Shown here: in pieces, positions 1 through 11,520 of the stretch | Position numbering within the stretch: position 1 is the first letter of the stretch | Layout: the number at the start of each line of letters is the position of its first letter | Source: Hyparrhenia diplandra | Taxonomy: Eukaryota > Streptophyta > Magnoliopsida > Poales > Poaceae | NCBI GenBank assembly: GCA_015847255.1 | Contig: JADLZK010007359.1 | Span: 558,001 to 622,000 of the forward strand | Direction: 5' to 3' | Length of the DNA stretch: 64,000 nt | Made by a program: the position numbers and the translations under genes | Notes under the pieces: model-generated | What the model saw: the letters and a program-made list of their open reading frames with translations, nothing else | What the model was told of the DNA's origin: nothing | Databases searched by the model: none

Positions 1-408
1 GAGCGACCAAAAAGACTGGAAAGGAACTAACCGCTACGCTTAAATCCGATTCCAGACGTGCCAAACGATCGAACTTTGCAAAGACCACCATTTTCATTGT
101 CTATAAATCTCTCCAACCACGCTTGAATAATGGATGCTCTTCCTTATTACGTAGCAGGGATCGATGTCGGATCCAGTAAGTTAATCTGAAGAGTACTTGT
201 AAATATGTATTAGACTTAACCATATATCAATTCTATTGAACCATAAAACCAACCACGTGCCGTAGCCTCCCAACAAAATTGGTTTTAAAGCTTTAGACCA
301 ATGCCGTTCAGCCAAGAAACAAACATATTAGAGAATCTAGTGGGTGGTTCAATTCGAAAAGTATATAGTCATATATGAGTTGATCAACTCGAGGATCGGA
401 CTAACTAA
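1..408. other. AT-rich intergenic, no gene seen
   Basis: No convincing reading frame, RNA gene or repeat boundary is visible before the MITE that begins at 409. Confidence 0.5.
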
Positions 409-601
409 AAGGTTGTTTGGTTTAGGGACTTTTTAGTCCTTGGGACTAAAAAAAGTCCCTTTTAGTCCCTACCAAACCAAACAGGAGGGACTTTTTTTGA
501 GACTTTTACTCTATTAGTCCCTAAAAGACTCTCTTGGAGGGACTTTTTTTATTAGTCTCTAGGACTAGAAAAAGTTTAGTCCCTAGAAACCAAACAGCAC
601 C
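409..601. mobile_element. Tourist-like (PIF/Harbinger) MITE
   Basis: The element runs from a GGTTGTTTGG-type end to an inverted CCAAACAGCACC-type end. It is flanked by the trinucleotide TAA on both sides (406-408 and 602-604), as expected for PIF/Harbinger target duplications. The interior is built of inverted 'agggacta / tagtccct' motifs and codes for nothing. A second member with better preserved ends lies at 30316-30515. Confidence 0.75.
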
Positions 602-1039
602 TAACATGTTCTGACGACTGACATCCCAACCCTCCGATGGATTCCGACACTCTGCCAAACCGCAGGGTAGCTATTCCGACCCGCTCCCGTGGAATCAATC
701 AATCATGCATGGAATCAACGATGGTACTTTTCTTTTTTAGAGTTCGAGTACCACAGCCCCGGCCTTTCAAATTTCATTAAAAGACCAAAAACGTTTTACA
801 GCACATTTCACAAGTCCAGGAAGAAACCAGCTGCCCGCCACGCCAAACTGGTAAAACAGATACAGACCAACCAACTGAAGCGTCTACCAGCCTATTACAT
901 GAGCAATGCATTCATTTCCACCCACCAGGGAACCTGCATTGGTTCGTCATCTTTAGTAGAAAACTCGGCCACCAGTGGATGTCCTGCCTTTCTAGTAAAA
1001 CCGCCCTTCAGCAGCTTCAGTTTGCAGTTTGGTTCATTG

Positions 1040-1371
1040 GAAGCCAGAGAACTCTCCCAGCCTCTAGCTTGATTTGCTTTGCAATAGCGATGGATTGCCT
1101 AGTTCATCAACATGTTTGCCAACCTGAAAGTAGCATTTCCATGCCACTCCATCCAATTCGCTGGAAACAAATATCATTTCTGAGTTTCCATAGAGAACTC
1201 TCCCAGCCTCTACCTTGATTTGCTTTGCAATAGCCAGTAACGAGTCCTCCTTCTCTGGAGGACAAAGGATTGCTCGGTTCATCAACAAGTTTGCCAACCT
1301 GAAAAGTAACATTTCCATGCAACTCCATCCAATTCTCTGAAAACAAATATCATTTCTTAATTTCCATAGAG
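1040..1371. repeat. Internal tandem duplication in the LINE tail
   Basis: Two copies of a block of about 170 bp lie side by side. 'gaactctcccagcctct' occurs near 1049 and 1196. The 'atttccatg..actccatccaatt' stretch followed by 'ggaaacaaatatcatttct' occurs near 1135 and again near 1311. The second copy has about 33 extra bases. Confidence 0.7.
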
Positions 1372-1740
1372 ACCAAATAACTGCTGAGGATATCATATTA
1401 GCAATACAAAACTTCTTATTACTTAACCAACAATTTCCAACATCTAACATACTCCTACCTATTTGATATCCCAGCAAACCAGATACTACTACTTTCCAAC
1501 ATTGCTTAGCAACAACACAATCAAAGAAGAGATGGTTAATTGTTTCTTTTTCAGCACAGAACAAGCATGTATCATCTTTAACATTTCTCCTCTTGGCTAG
1601 ATTATCTCTGGTTAAAGCCCTATTATTAATCACTAGCCACAGGAAGAAATGAACTCTAGGAGATATCTTCAAACTCCAGACAGCTGGAACATGTACTGAT
1701 TCAATGCCTCTAAAGTTATAACTTTGTAAAGAGACTCAGT
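1064..1740 (-). pseudogene. LINE reverse-transcriptase zinc-binding domain (zf-RVT) fragment
   Basis: The minus-strand frame encodes a tail-domain signature: a KISPRVHFFLWL block, then a Cys-X2-Cys ... His-X4-Cys metal-binding pattern (CLFCAEKETINHLFFDC), then a helical tail with WSLWKLRNDICF. This is the domain downstream of the polymerase in plant L1-type ORF2. The polymerase itself is missing, so the piece is inactive. The frame continues upstream of 1672 without an ATG. The C-terminal part contains an internal tandem duplication. Confidence 0.75.
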
Positions 1741-1745
1741 CGTGT

Positions 1746-2660
1746 CCTTTGTCTCGTAGCTGTACACCCTTGCAGAGCGAATGGCAGAGCGAATGGTGGC
1801 CACCCAGTTGAAGACATGCAGTAGCCCTAATTGCTCCGGCAGTAGCATTGGCCACCGGCACAGGCTATATGATGGTAGTATGTGGTTGGTGCAGCACCAT
1901 TGCTAAGCTAGGGCAAGTTGCATAGTTGCATCGAGCAGTACCCCCGGAGACATGCATAGGAGACATGCATGCAGTGCATGCACTCCACCAGTCCAATAAA
2001 TCAACTCATCGGTCCTCTACGTACTGTATACGCAGTAGTATAGTACTAGGCGCACGTACGTTACTGCGCGGCCAATAGTGCACACGTACGTTATTGCAGC
2101 TCAGGCTATTAGCCTCATGAATCATGTCCATGTGAGGTGTCTGAGGTGCGTCCTCGATCGCATGTGAGATCGACGCCGACGACGACCTCGGGTCTTCTTG
2201 ATCGAGGACGTGCGACCTGGTCCCTTGATCCGCTGCATCCGTCGTCAATCTGCGGTACGGTCCGTGGACCCAGGTAGGTAGGATGGTCTCCCCTGCGGCC
2301 GGCTGCCGTCGACGACGTCATCGGCGTCTACGGACGGTCCCGCGTCTCTCTGCATGCCTGCTGCTACTGAGACAGCTACATCCTAAAGCGTTTAATTTGC
2401 GACGGCCCTAGCTAGCAGGACTCTCGTCAACGTCTTCGTCGTCGTCGTCGCTAGCTGCATGCCTTGTACGTGATGACTGCTGACGCAGCCTGGATCCACT
2501 GCCTTCTGTACACTGCAGAAAACGCGAGGACCAACCATCGACCATGGATGCATGCGTCTCATCTACCTTCGTGCGGGGCCCGGCGCATGGACATAACACC
2601 GTCTCCCCCACAAGTGATAATTGAGTTTTGTTGCGTAGCAGAAAAAAAATTGAAAAGAAG
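1746..2660. other. Intergenic, member A of a three-copy local block
   Basis: No recognisable gene. The GC-rich part around 2100-2440, with GACGACGACG tracts and 'gcgtttaatttgc', resembles blocks at about 12280-12910 and 13540-14130. Short frames here follow the triplet repeats and do not look coding. Confidence 0.4.
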
Positions 2661-2662
2661 TA

Positions 2663-2899
2663 CTACCTCTGTCCTAAAATGTTTGTCACTTACGCTTCCC
2701 CCAAAAACAACTTTAACAAATTATAGATTAAAAAATATTAATACTTATCATACATAATTAGTATCATTAGAAAGATCTTTGAACCTAGTGTTTCTAACAA
2801 ATTTATTTGAAGATATAAATGTTGCACGTATTTTTGTACAAATCAAGTCAAAGTTGTGGGCGAAAAACCGAAAAGCGAGACATTTTCTGACCAAGGGAG
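2663..2899. mobile_element. Stowaway-like MITE (Tc1/mariner)
   Basis: The ends CTACCTCTGTCCTAAAATG and CATTTTCTGACCAAGGGAG are imperfect inverted copies of the Stowaway consensus. The element is bordered by TA at 2661-2662 and 2900-2901. About 237 bp, AT-rich, noncoding. Confidence 0.8.
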
Positions 2900-3169
2900 T
2901 AGTGGTAACTGGTAAATTTTTTATCTCTCTCCATGTATCTATTTACTAGATCCTTTCATTGCAATTCTAGCATTCAGATTGGTTAAGGTTTTTTTAAGTT
3001 TTATCAAGTTCATAAAAATAGCAACATTTATACCTCTAAAAATATCTACTATTAAAATATGTTTCACAACTAATCCAATGATATTTATTTTAGTATCATT
3101 ATTGTGAGTAGTTTTTTTATATACATTTACTCAAACTTATAATTGTTAGATGTTTGAGGAAATAAGAAT

Positions 3170-3196
3170 TACATTCATTTTAGGGACGAAGGGAGT
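3170..3196. mobile_element. Stowaway right-end remnant
   Basis: 'cattttagggacgaagggagta' is a typical Stowaway terminus followed by TA. No matching left end was found in the preceding 300 bp, so only an end or a decayed copy is present. Confidence 0.45.
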
Positions 3197-3445
3197 ATCT
3201 ATCTAAGTTGTGTTTGAGACTAGGACATCTATCTATGTTGTGTTGTTGCATGGCTTAATAATTTTGTAAGATATCATATTGTTTTAAAAGGAGCTAATTA
3301 AGTATGTGAAATTTATGTACAAAATTTTGAACTAGGTCTAAGTAGAATTGCTTATACTTGTCGATCTCTCATTAGTTTACTTTATAACACAATGCACAAA
3401 CATAGACTCTCCAAATATATGCAAAAGGTACATATATACTCTATA

Positions 3446-4058
3446 TGTCATGAACTGAATTGGGCCACCCCAGAGTGGCTAATTGGGCCAAACGCGTGTG
3501 GCCCGAGGGGCGGAGGGGAGGGGGGTGGCGGCGCTGGGGGCCGGCCCTGCGCCCGCCTTCCCTTCTCTCTCGAGACGACTCGAGTTTGCTTCGCTTTCAA
3601 GTTAGAATTATCTTAGGTAATTTTTGGTGTGCAAGGGGCTATCTCATCTATAAGGGAGACCCTTATTAGGAAATAATAAAATAGGAATTGCTTGTAAAAG
3701 GTATTTCGGTCGTATAAGGAAACCTTATAGAGATTGCTTAGATTACAAGTCCCACTAGTCGGGCTATATAAGCAAGAGGCATGTAATCTCTAGGGGATAA
3801 GCAAGCAAATAAAAAAATATCTTTGGCGCTCTCAACTCTCGCGTGCCGCCGCATGCCCCCCCGCGCGCCAGCGTGCCCCGCGCAGCCGGCCGCGGCCACC
3901 GCCCCCCTCCACTCCGGCTCCTCCTCTCCACCTCGTTGCTTCGTCGCTGGCCGCTCGTCGCCCGGCCGAGAATTTCGCAGCCCGTTATATACCATCTCGG
4001 AAGCTTCGAAGGTCGGCGAACCACGCGTCAATTCGGCCCAATCTAGCCGGAATCGGCA
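3446..4058 (+). repeat. 5' LTR
   Basis: Starts TG, ends CA. Contains a TATA box (TATATA, 3765-3770) in a strongly conserved core that is nearly identical to the other LTR. The GC-rich parts differ by short indels. The opening holds an imperfect inverted repeat built on 'attgggcca'. Confidence 0.9.
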
Positions 4059-4080
4059 GGCTGGTATCCCGGAGACCAGG
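4059..4080 (+). promoter_or_regulatory. Primer-binding site, tRNA-Met-like
   Basis: 'TGGTATC' occurs three bases after the LTR end, as in plant elements primed by initiator tRNA-Met. The downstream match is imperfect. Confidence 0.5.
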
Positions 4081-4096
4081 GCGATTCCCACCACCC

Positions 4097-5100
4097 ATGG
4101 CTTCCGAGATAAAGGAGTTCAGCCGGCGAAGGCGCTCCTCGGCGATTTCAATCGCGCCGGATCATCAAAGCGCCGGCGACATGGAGGACCGCCTCCGTCG
4201 TATGGAGCATGCCTACACCGCCTCGAGGATCCCGGCCGCGCAAGCGACCACGGCGGGAGGGCGGCCCGGCGGCGGCCGCGCCGCCGCGCGAGGGCGGCCC
4301 GAGCACGGCCCGGCCGCCGCCCTCCTCTGCGCCTCGGACCTCGGCGTCGGCTCCAACCCCCTACCCTCCCGGCTTGAGGAGGCGGATGGCGATACGTGCA
4401 CGCACCGGCCGTCATCGGCGTCATCCTCGGCGACATCGCAGCACGCGGCTGCCCTCTTCTCTCCTCCGGAGCACCTGCGATCCAAGCAGGGACTCTCTCC
4501 ATGAGATGGCGTCACCCGCGGTGCCCGCCCTTGCCCGGGGCGCCACCGCGGCGCCTCGCTCCTGTCCCTGTCCGCGCCACCCCGGGCGCCCGGCCACCCG
4601 TCGCCACCAGCGGCATTGCTTCCTCCCCACTCGTCCGCGCCTACAAGTCCGGGAGTTCGATGGCACCCACGACCCGACCTCCGGATTATGCCTGGAGCTC
4701 TTCTTCGAGCTCAACTTGGACATCGACCCGGGACTACTACGTGAGTTCTGTCGCCTTCCACCTCACGGTCTTCTTTGCGATCCCGGTACATTGACTTGTC
4801 AAGAAGAAGTTCCCTTTCGAGTGGGATGAGTTCTGGCGCTGCTGCGACATCACTTCGGTCCGCCCGACACCTCGACGCCATGGCAAAGATACGCGCGCCG
4901 CCTCTCGGGGGCAAGTTGGGCGACTACATCGGCGCCGCCGAGGTCTATGCATCACGCATGGATTTTTGAGGGACAAGCGCCACCACGTCGGCCTCTTCGT
5001 CGAAGGCTTGCGACTCCTCGGCTGCGGGGCGGCACTCGAGTGGTTCGAGCCCGTTCGATGGAGGAGGCCATCGACCTCGCCCGCCCGATTACAACGACGA
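4097..5100 (+). pseudogene. Decayed gag-like region of the Gypsy-like element
   Basis: An ATG at 4097 opens a frame with an early helical stretch (MEDRLRRMEHAY). Further on, pieces in different frames resemble a retrotransposon gag: REFDGTHDPT followed by an ELFFELN block near 4650-4720, and a KRHHVGLFVEGL block near 4975-5010. Proline/arginine-rich low-complexity sequence separates them. Several frame changes would be needed to join them, so no functional protein is expected. Confidence 0.5.
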
Positions 5101-6124
5101 CGAGCGGACGACGGCGAGGCGGGCGCCCGGCAATGAAGCCGGCAATGCCGGCCACCACGGCTACATCGGCAACATCGACAACGACATCATGGCCGCCCGG
5201 TTGACCGCGATACCAGGCCAGCGGCGTCTCATTTGTTGCTATGGACGACATCGGCGGCGGCGTCGAACGATATGATCACGGAGCTGCGCACATGGCCACG
5301 GCGATGAACAAGGAGCTCGGGATCATCTCCAAGCGATCGATTCGCGGCTCTGGCGCTAGAGTGGAGCCTCCACTATGGCATCGTGAGGTACTTCCACCGC
5401 TACTACATCCCGGCTGCCCGAGCTTCTCGGGACTTCATGTTGGGGAGAACATCCGCATTCGCATGGCGTAGCGATGGGCTTCCACCTCCCAATCGTCCCG
5501 GGAGGATCGGGCGTTTCGGCGGCGTCCTTCTTCTCCACGCCCGCCCGAGCCCGGATCGAGGGTGCCACCGTCCTCCTCTTCGACAACAGCGGCGGCGTCT
5601 TCTTCCGCGTGGGAGCGTCACCGTCGGTGCGGCATGGGCCGTGAGAGATCCAATTTGGGGCGCCCGTCGGCCGGCCCGGTGACCTCCTCTGACTGCCTCC
5701 TCGACATCACTTCCTCGCGCCCGCGTCGATCCGTCATGTCTCACCGCAGGCGGCTCCATGCTAAGGTGACGGTGCGGCGACATACACCTCACAGCGTCTC
5801 CTCCGCCGATCCGCCCGGATGATCGGGCTCTCAGGGACACTCGGCGCCTCCGTCATGCGTCGTGCATGGGCGGAGCGTCCCCTTCGTGCAGCCCGGCTGA
5901 GCTTCAAGTTCAGCATCTACGCCCGGCGACCTCCACCTCGACTTCTCCTTACCGCCCGACAAGGGCCGTGAAGTGCGCAGCGGCGACAACTACGACAAGT
6001 GCGGTCCTCTCACCTTCTACTTCAGGCTGGGTGGTCACCTCCCACGTCGGTGCGCCCCTTCGCCCCTCACGGTGGTGGGTTGGGGCGGCACGTGGGAGCG
6101 CCGCCTCGTCGAGCGGTGGGGAGA

Positions 6125-6739
6125 TGTCATGAACCAGAATTGGGCCACCGAGAGTGGCTAATTGGGCCAAACGCGACGGCCGCCGGAGGGGGAGGGGCGG
6201 GGGCGCCCAGGGGGGCGGGCCCCCCCGCCGCCTTCCCTCTCCGTCACGACTCCGAGTTTGCTTCGCTTTCAAGTTAGGATTATCTTAGGTAATTTTTTTG
6301 GTGTGCAAGGGGCTATCTCATCTATAAGGGAGACCCTTATTAGGAAATAATAAAATAGGAATTGCTTGTAAAAGGTATTCTAGTCGTATAAGGAAACCTT
6401 ATAGAGATTGCTTAGATTACAAGTCCCACTAATTAGGGCTATATAAGCAAGAGACATGTAATCTCTAGGGGATAAGCAAGCAAATAAAAAAATATCTTTC
6501 GCTCTCAACTCTCCGGTGCCGCCGCCATTCCCTGCCCGCGCCCCCCACCCCCCCCGCCTTGCGCCCCTGGTGCACCGGCCGCCGGCCACCGCCCCCTCCT
6601 CCACGGCTCCTCCTCTCCACCTCGTTGCTCATGTTGCTGCTCATCGCCCGCGGCGAAGCGCAGCCCCGCACGCCATCTCGAAGCTTTGAAGGTCGACGAA
6701 CACGTGTCAATTCCGGCCCAATCTAGCGAGGAATCGACA
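6125..6739 (+). repeat. 3' LTR
   Basis: Second copy of the LTR, with its TATA box near 6439-6447. It is followed directly by the CTATA target duplication. Confidence 0.9.
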
Positions 6740-6744
6740 CTATA

Positions 6745-7465
6745 TCATTGTAATAAACTTGCTTACAAATAAATTACTATACATATACACCTTTCCATCC
6801 AATTAATAGTTTTCCGCCTTAAGTATCACACAGTTTCATATTGTTGATGTTCCCAACATATATTTAGTTGAAACATTAGCTCGACCTATGTTAGGTTTGT
6901 TGCAAGAAATCCAATTTTTAGTCTTATCTACTATCTACTGTAATTTACATTATATAAGATCTTCATTTACATGTGTTAAACTGCAGCGTGGACATTTTGT
7001 ACCTCGCATTTTCTGTTGAAGCCCCCTTTGTTCATGATGTTGAGTTGTTTCTGTGGAAGAATTATTCTAATTGGTATGTTCTCTTATATATTTTAAATTT
7101 AGCTGTATGTCTTTCCTTGTACAAAAATTGTGTTGTCTTCAAGGAGCTCCATGTTTGTCTATCAAGTCTACAAATTAATGAGCTTAATTAAAAAATAAAT
7201 TAATATGCACCTTTAGATTTCCATCGATCAATTGCATAAGAATTAAAAAGGCCAATGGTAATTGCACCTAGACTTTTATGGTTCATGAATCACGATCCAT
7301 ATTGCCACTTCAGCAATCTCCATGCCTCTGTCCACGTGTAATCACATTTTCACATTTTTTTGTGATATAATATACATAATAACCATTACAGTCTATATAG
7401 GCCATATTGAATTTGCACCAATTGACAGATTATATATATATAACTCAACTTGAAAATGACCTAGG
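6745..7465. other. AT-rich intergenic / 3' flank of the DUF4220 gene
   Basis: Low-complexity AT-rich DNA. A 72-codon frame at 6973-7191 shows no recognisable motif and AT-driven codon use. Confidence 0.5.
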
Positions 7466-10026
7466 TTACATACATATATCTCGAAGCAGTTTCAGATTGT
7501 TATGCACAATGTCATGAATTTTAGCTGCATTGAGTCTAGATCCTGCACGATGCTGATCTCTGGGGCTCAATAATGGGGGCGCATTACGCATGGATTCACC
7601 CATCAGGTCTTGTAAAGTTTTCACGTTGGTACGGTGAGACACGCCGATGTGCGTGGTGAGCGCCCAGAGCACGGTGATGAACTCGCCTCCTTGCACCAGC
7701 ACGTCCTGGTGCCCCTTGACGCGCTCCTCGTCGCTCGACGGCGCCACGAACACGATGAGCTCCGTCCACACATCCGCCAACACCTTCCATGCATCAGCTT
7801 CTCCGAGTCCGACCAGCGAGCTCCCCAGCTTTCCACCATTTCTGACAACCCCATTCACCTGATCACCACTTGTATCCGCTGCTGCTGCTGCTTGCATGAT
7901 CTTGTTCGCTTGGACGCACTGGGACAACAGGTAGTACTCCCAGCACCAGAAGATGCTTCCCAGATCCGTCTTCATGTCGTCGATGACGCGCTCCGTCTTC
8001 TCCGGACTGTCCGGCAGAAGCTCCGGGTGGAAGGCCACCAAGTAAGCGCAGTACTTGGACAGCCTCACCGCCGTCGTCCTCCGCGCCGCCGCCGCTGCCC
8101 CTTCGTCTCCTCGCTGATGCTGACGCCCAAACTGCGTCTCCAGGATGCAGGTGGCGATGTGCCATGTGAGGAAGACCTCGGAGACGCTGTTACTCCGGCA
8201 CGCGAACGAGAGCTTCTCGAAGAGGAAGTTGTTCTGCAGAGCGACCTTGCCGTTGGTGAGAGGAGTAAGATACGCAGGACTGCCACCGGTGCAATGGCCC
8301 TGGTCCAGGCGTTCTATGATTGAGTTCATCAGGTTTCTGGGCACGAGCTCTGTTCTGAGCACCAAGGACAGCGTGGAGTAGAACGGCAGTCCGAGTGGCC
8401 AGCGATGGTGCAGCACGGAGAACTGCCGGAAGCTGAGGCTGCCATGGTTGAGCTTGCTCCTCAGCCAGATGATCCGGTGGAAGGCGTACCGGATCCACGG
8501 AGTGTCACGCCAGTGGGGCTTGGCCATGTAGCTGCAGACCAGAGAGACCATGAACCAGTTGGAGAGGAGGAAGACGAAGAACTCCCAGATCTCCTCGTAG
8601 AAGTAGATGACGAACAGGAGCAGCGTGATGGAGAGGTCCACGATGGAGAAGAAGGCCTCCGGAGAGTTCTTGGCCTTGAGGATGAGGCAGATGGCGATCT
8701 TGCCGATGCTGTAGTGAAAGGTGTAGTTGTCCTCCCTGATGCTCGTGAACGCGTAGATGGCGTCCCCGTTGCCGCAGAGGATGACGGTCATGACGCACAG
8801 CGCCGCCACGACGGCGAGCACGAGGAAGTAGTTGACGAAGAGGAAGAAGGGGCTCGCGAGCACGACGGGCACGACGGAGTGGTAGTACTCGCTGAGGAAG
8901 ACCACCTCGTCGTTCATCACCTGGAACACTTCCTCTGCGTGGCTGTTGTGCAGAAGGCCTCTAAAGATGAGGCTCCGGCAGTCCTCTGCCTCTTTGTCGG
9001 TCACCGCCGGCAGCCGCTCGAACTTCCGGCGCAGCAGCTTGAAGAGAGCGAACGAGAGGCAGAGCCTCTTCAGCCGCTGCACCTCGCCGGCGGAGGCGAA
9101 GATGTCGTCGTCCTCGTTGAGCTCCCAGACTTTGCCGACAGTGACGACGCCATTGCCACCGTGAATGGTGGACATGTTCAGCTCGTAGCCGTCTGCGGTT
9201 GGCTGCCGCACCAACTTCTCTTCTCCCATGACGACGTAGCTGCATCTCTTCAGCAGGTCCCGTCCATTTATGACACTGGGAGCTGCCTCGACGTCGTCAT
9301 GGCGAGCACCGTCGCCGGCAGCGGCAGCCTGATGCTCCTCGTCATCTTCTTCTTCTAGCTTCTTGGCCATGTACGAGTTGATGAGGCGGGCGTTCTTGCC
9401 ATGTGCGTACGAGTTCTTGCCGATCTCAGTGTAGGCGATCCTCTGCACGACCCTGGTAGCACAGAGGATCCAGAGGATGGCAAACAGCGCCTTCCGGCCG
9501 GTGCTCCTGATGTTGAAGAAGACGAGGCTTCCCAGCCAGACGACACGGCCGGCGCGTTGGATGGAGCCGGAGAAGCCGCGCATGCGGATCTCGTCCACCT
9601 TCTTGCGGAGGAGTTCGACCAGGAGCATCCACGCGAGGATCAGCCCGGCCCCCATCGACAGCTCGGCCGCCGCACGCCCACCGCTCGTCGCCGAGGACGA
9701 GAAGCTGCCGGCGCCGGCGACGGCGGCGTTCTTGGCCTCGAGAAGAGGTAGGACATGACGGGGAGCAGGAGGGAGAGCGCCGAGGACAGGAAGAGCCGGA
9801 CTTTGGGGTCCAGCGTGGCGCTCACGTCGGAGATGCCGCTGAAGAGGTTGAGGTTGAAGAAGAGGCCGGCGAGCACGAACATGATGACGGAGGCGGACAC
9901 CATGCTCGCCTCGTTGCTCTTCTCGGTGTAGGAGGAGGTCAGGTTCTTGATGTACTTGTCGATGCATGGCGGGCACAAGTACATCGTCGTGTGGTTACTA
10001 ATGGCGTCCATTGCTCCGGCCTCCAA
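7466..10026 (-). CDS. DUF4220/DUF594 family multi-pass membrane protein, one frameshift
   Basis: Single-exon gene of about 853 codons once one frame change is allowed. It starts MEAGAMDAISN at 10026. Hydrophobic segments lie at about residues 42-62 and 77-95. The frame then shifts near 9740 (a TCTCGAG stretch, explicable by loss of one C) and continues to 7466. The N-terminal and middle parts have the membrane segments and the VVMGEE-type motif of DUF4220. The last 70 residues carry the DUF594 signature (ADVWTELIVFVAPSSDEERV, then GGEFITVLWALTTHIGV). This is a large grass family of unknown biochemical role, probably membrane-located. Without the shift, an out-of-frame start at 9976 gives 836 codons whose first ~78 look non-native. 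The gene may be intact in the plant if the shift is an assembly error. Confidence 0.85.
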
Positions 10027-10147
10027 GCTTACTGGAACTGGTTTGGTTAGTAGCTTACAAAAGCTTCAGATTTTGAGGAATCCTCTCTTGCAGCGTGCGA
10101 CAAAGCACACGAGGCCGGTTGGTTGGGAGCTGGAGGGGTTGCCTTGC

Positions 10148-10156
10148 CTATATAGG
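10148..10156 (-). promoter_or_regulatory. TATA box of the DUF4220 gene
   Basis: CTATATAGG on the minus strand, about 125 bp upstream of the ATG at 10026. The spacing fits a plant core promoter with a short 5' leader. Confidence 0.6.
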
Positions 10157-10765
10157 AGGCCTACAACTGCAAACATTGACATATTGACCCAGGTAGGTCT
10201 TTGGTCGTCTGTCATTGGCAATGTCACATTTTTTTAGAGTGACAACAACAAATTCACACTTACTACTCCGGAGTAGTTCACAACAAGGCGCGTACGTGGG
10301 AGTACTGTCCAATGGCGCACCGTGCCGTCCCGTGCCGGCGGCAAACATGCAACGCCGGTGGCACGTTGAGCTCTTTCCCCGCCGACGGTGATGGCCAGCA
10401 GGAAGAACACCGAGCTGGAAGAAGTCGTCGTGTTGAAGCAGTCATCACTCATCGTGACTAGCGAGCGGTCTGCGCCTGCATGGTGCCATTGATGGTAATG
10501 GTACGCTGCTTGGTACAGTCAACAGTTAGCTGTGTACTATCTCGGCGCCACAGAGGGAAACAAGAAGTCAGTGGCGATGTTTGTGTTATTTGTGGCTTGG
10601 ACAATGCATGTGGCCGGCCTTTATTAGCTTGCTTGCCCTGCTGCTAACCTGTAGTTAAACTTAAAAGTTTAGTATATGTACAAAATTCTAGATGACTTTC
10701 TTTTTGGATGGTAAGTATTTAGAACAACTTGTGGAACTATATGATTTGTACAAAAACATTCTCTC
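10157..10765. other. Intergenic upstream of the DUF4220 gene
   Basis: Probably holds the rest of the promoter. No repeat boundary or reading frame was recognised. Confidence 0.4.
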
Positions 10766-10909
10766 TTTTTTTGAGACCACGTAAATAGGCGCGTTTTTCA
10801 TTAAGCGGATAGAAATAATACAGGAAATGAGGGGACGACAACCTGCGGTTACAGAAGTGCACCCGACAACAACTTGCAGGCGGTTGTGATTACAAAGAAA
10901 CAATAACAA

Positions 10910-11122
10910 CTAAAAAAGCAGACACGCCGGCACCAACACTACGTCCTCCAATCCTGCCAAGTCTAGATCTAAGCCTGTTATGTCGAAACGTTCGTTCAAA
11001 AGAATTTGGAAACACTCCTTTTCCGACCAAGTCGACGTGTCACGGAAGGCGGCCTTGAGCTTGCTTTCGACCACCAAGTCAACAGCATTCTCCTCGACTT
11101 CAACAAAATTAAACATTCTCAC
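10910..11122 (-). CDS. Small unrecognised frame inside the LINE-like element
   Basis: 70 codons, starting MRMFNFVEVEENAVDL, acidic and leucine-rich, with a WSEKECFQILLNERFDI stretch. It looks more protein-like than the surrounding frames, with balanced composition and no low complexity, but I cannot assign a family. It may be a remnant of a retroelement ORF. Confidence 0.3.
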   Translation of the reverse strand: MRMFNFVEVEENAVDLVVESKLKAAFRDTSTWSEKECFQILLNERFDITGLDLDLAGLEDVVLVPACLLF

Positions 11123-11203
11123 AATAACACGATGTCAGTGCAACTCTGCACACCTAGCTCTAGCTTGTTTAATATGCAATTGAATCCACATTTTTCCTTA
11201 AAT

Positions 11204-11466
11204 GGAAAGCTAAAAACCAGCGGGACTGTCTTCTATGGCGAGTATTGTTCTAGAGAGGGCCAATACAGGAAAGCTAAAAACCAGCGGGGATGTCTTCTAT
11301 GGCGAGTATTGTTCTAGAGAGGGCCAATACTTAAGGAAAGCTAAAAACCAGCGGGGATGTCTTCTATGGCGAGTATTGTTCTAGAGAGGGCCAATACTTA
11401 AGGAAAGCTAAAAACCAGCGGGGATGTCTTCTACAACGAGTATTGTTCTAGAGAGGGCTAATACTC
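11204..11466. repeat. Four-copy tandem repeat, unit 64-67 bp
   Basis: Units begin GGAAAGCTAAAAACCAGCGG at 11204, 11268, 11335 and 11402 and end near 'agagagggccaatac'. The middle copies are almost identical, which points to recent amplification. The last copy carries a CAACG substitution block. Confidence 0.95.
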
Positions 11467-11520
11467 GACTATAAAACTATTTCGCCTACCTAGAGCACGT
11501 TGTAGACAAATTATTCTCTC

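Larger units (their letters stand above)
731..1745 (-). mobile_element. 5'-truncated LINE (L1-type) 3' end, antisense
   Basis: Read on the minus strand, this is the 3' end of a non-LTR retrotransposon: a zinc-binding reverse-transcriptase tail domain, then a 3' UTR ending in an A-rich tract (T-rich at 728-736 on the plus strand). The 5' boundary near 1745 is approximate and is placed where the RT-like translation fades. Confidence 0.65.
3446..6739 (+). mobile_element. Gypsy-like LTR retrotransposon, short and probably non-autonomous
   Basis: Two direct repeats of about 614 bp (3446-4058 and 6125-6739) start TGTCATGAAC and end in CA. The flanking CTATA at 3441-3445 and 6740-6744 is a perfect 5-bp target duplication, so both boundaries are secure. 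The internal region is only about 2.07 kb. It has a tRNA-Met-like primer site after the left LTR and a purine run ending GTGGGGAGA before the right LTR. It shows only a decayed gag-like segment, with no protease, RT or integrase. It must therefore have moved using enzymes from another element. Confidence 0.9.
10766..11512 (-). mobile_element. LINE-like retro-insertion with a monomer array at its 5' side
   Basis: On the minus strand it ends in an A tract (T run at 10766-10772). The exact octamer ATTCTCTC lies on both sides (10758-10765 and 11513-11520), a possible target duplication. The minus strand carries a 70-codon frame (11122-10910). The 5' quarter is a four-copy 67-bp tandem array. No RT is visible, so it would be an internally deleted or non-autonomous element. 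The left edge is clear; the right edge rests on the short repeat. Confidence 0.45.

Noticed and set aside
3823..4829. Several overlapping long frames on both strands in GC-rich DNA
   Set aside because: They lie in the LTR and internal region of the Gypsy-like element. Proline/arginine runs in all frames are produced by GC-rich sequence. Only the short gag-like motifs have support.
8405..9358. A 317-codon plus-strand frame rich in Asp, Glu and Val
   Set aside because: It is antisense to the DUF4220 gene and in its mirror frame. Its composition reflects codon bias of the real gene; no motif.
11204..11466. A CRISPR-like array
   Set aside because: Units are contiguous 67-bp tandem repeats without variable spacers, in a plant genome.
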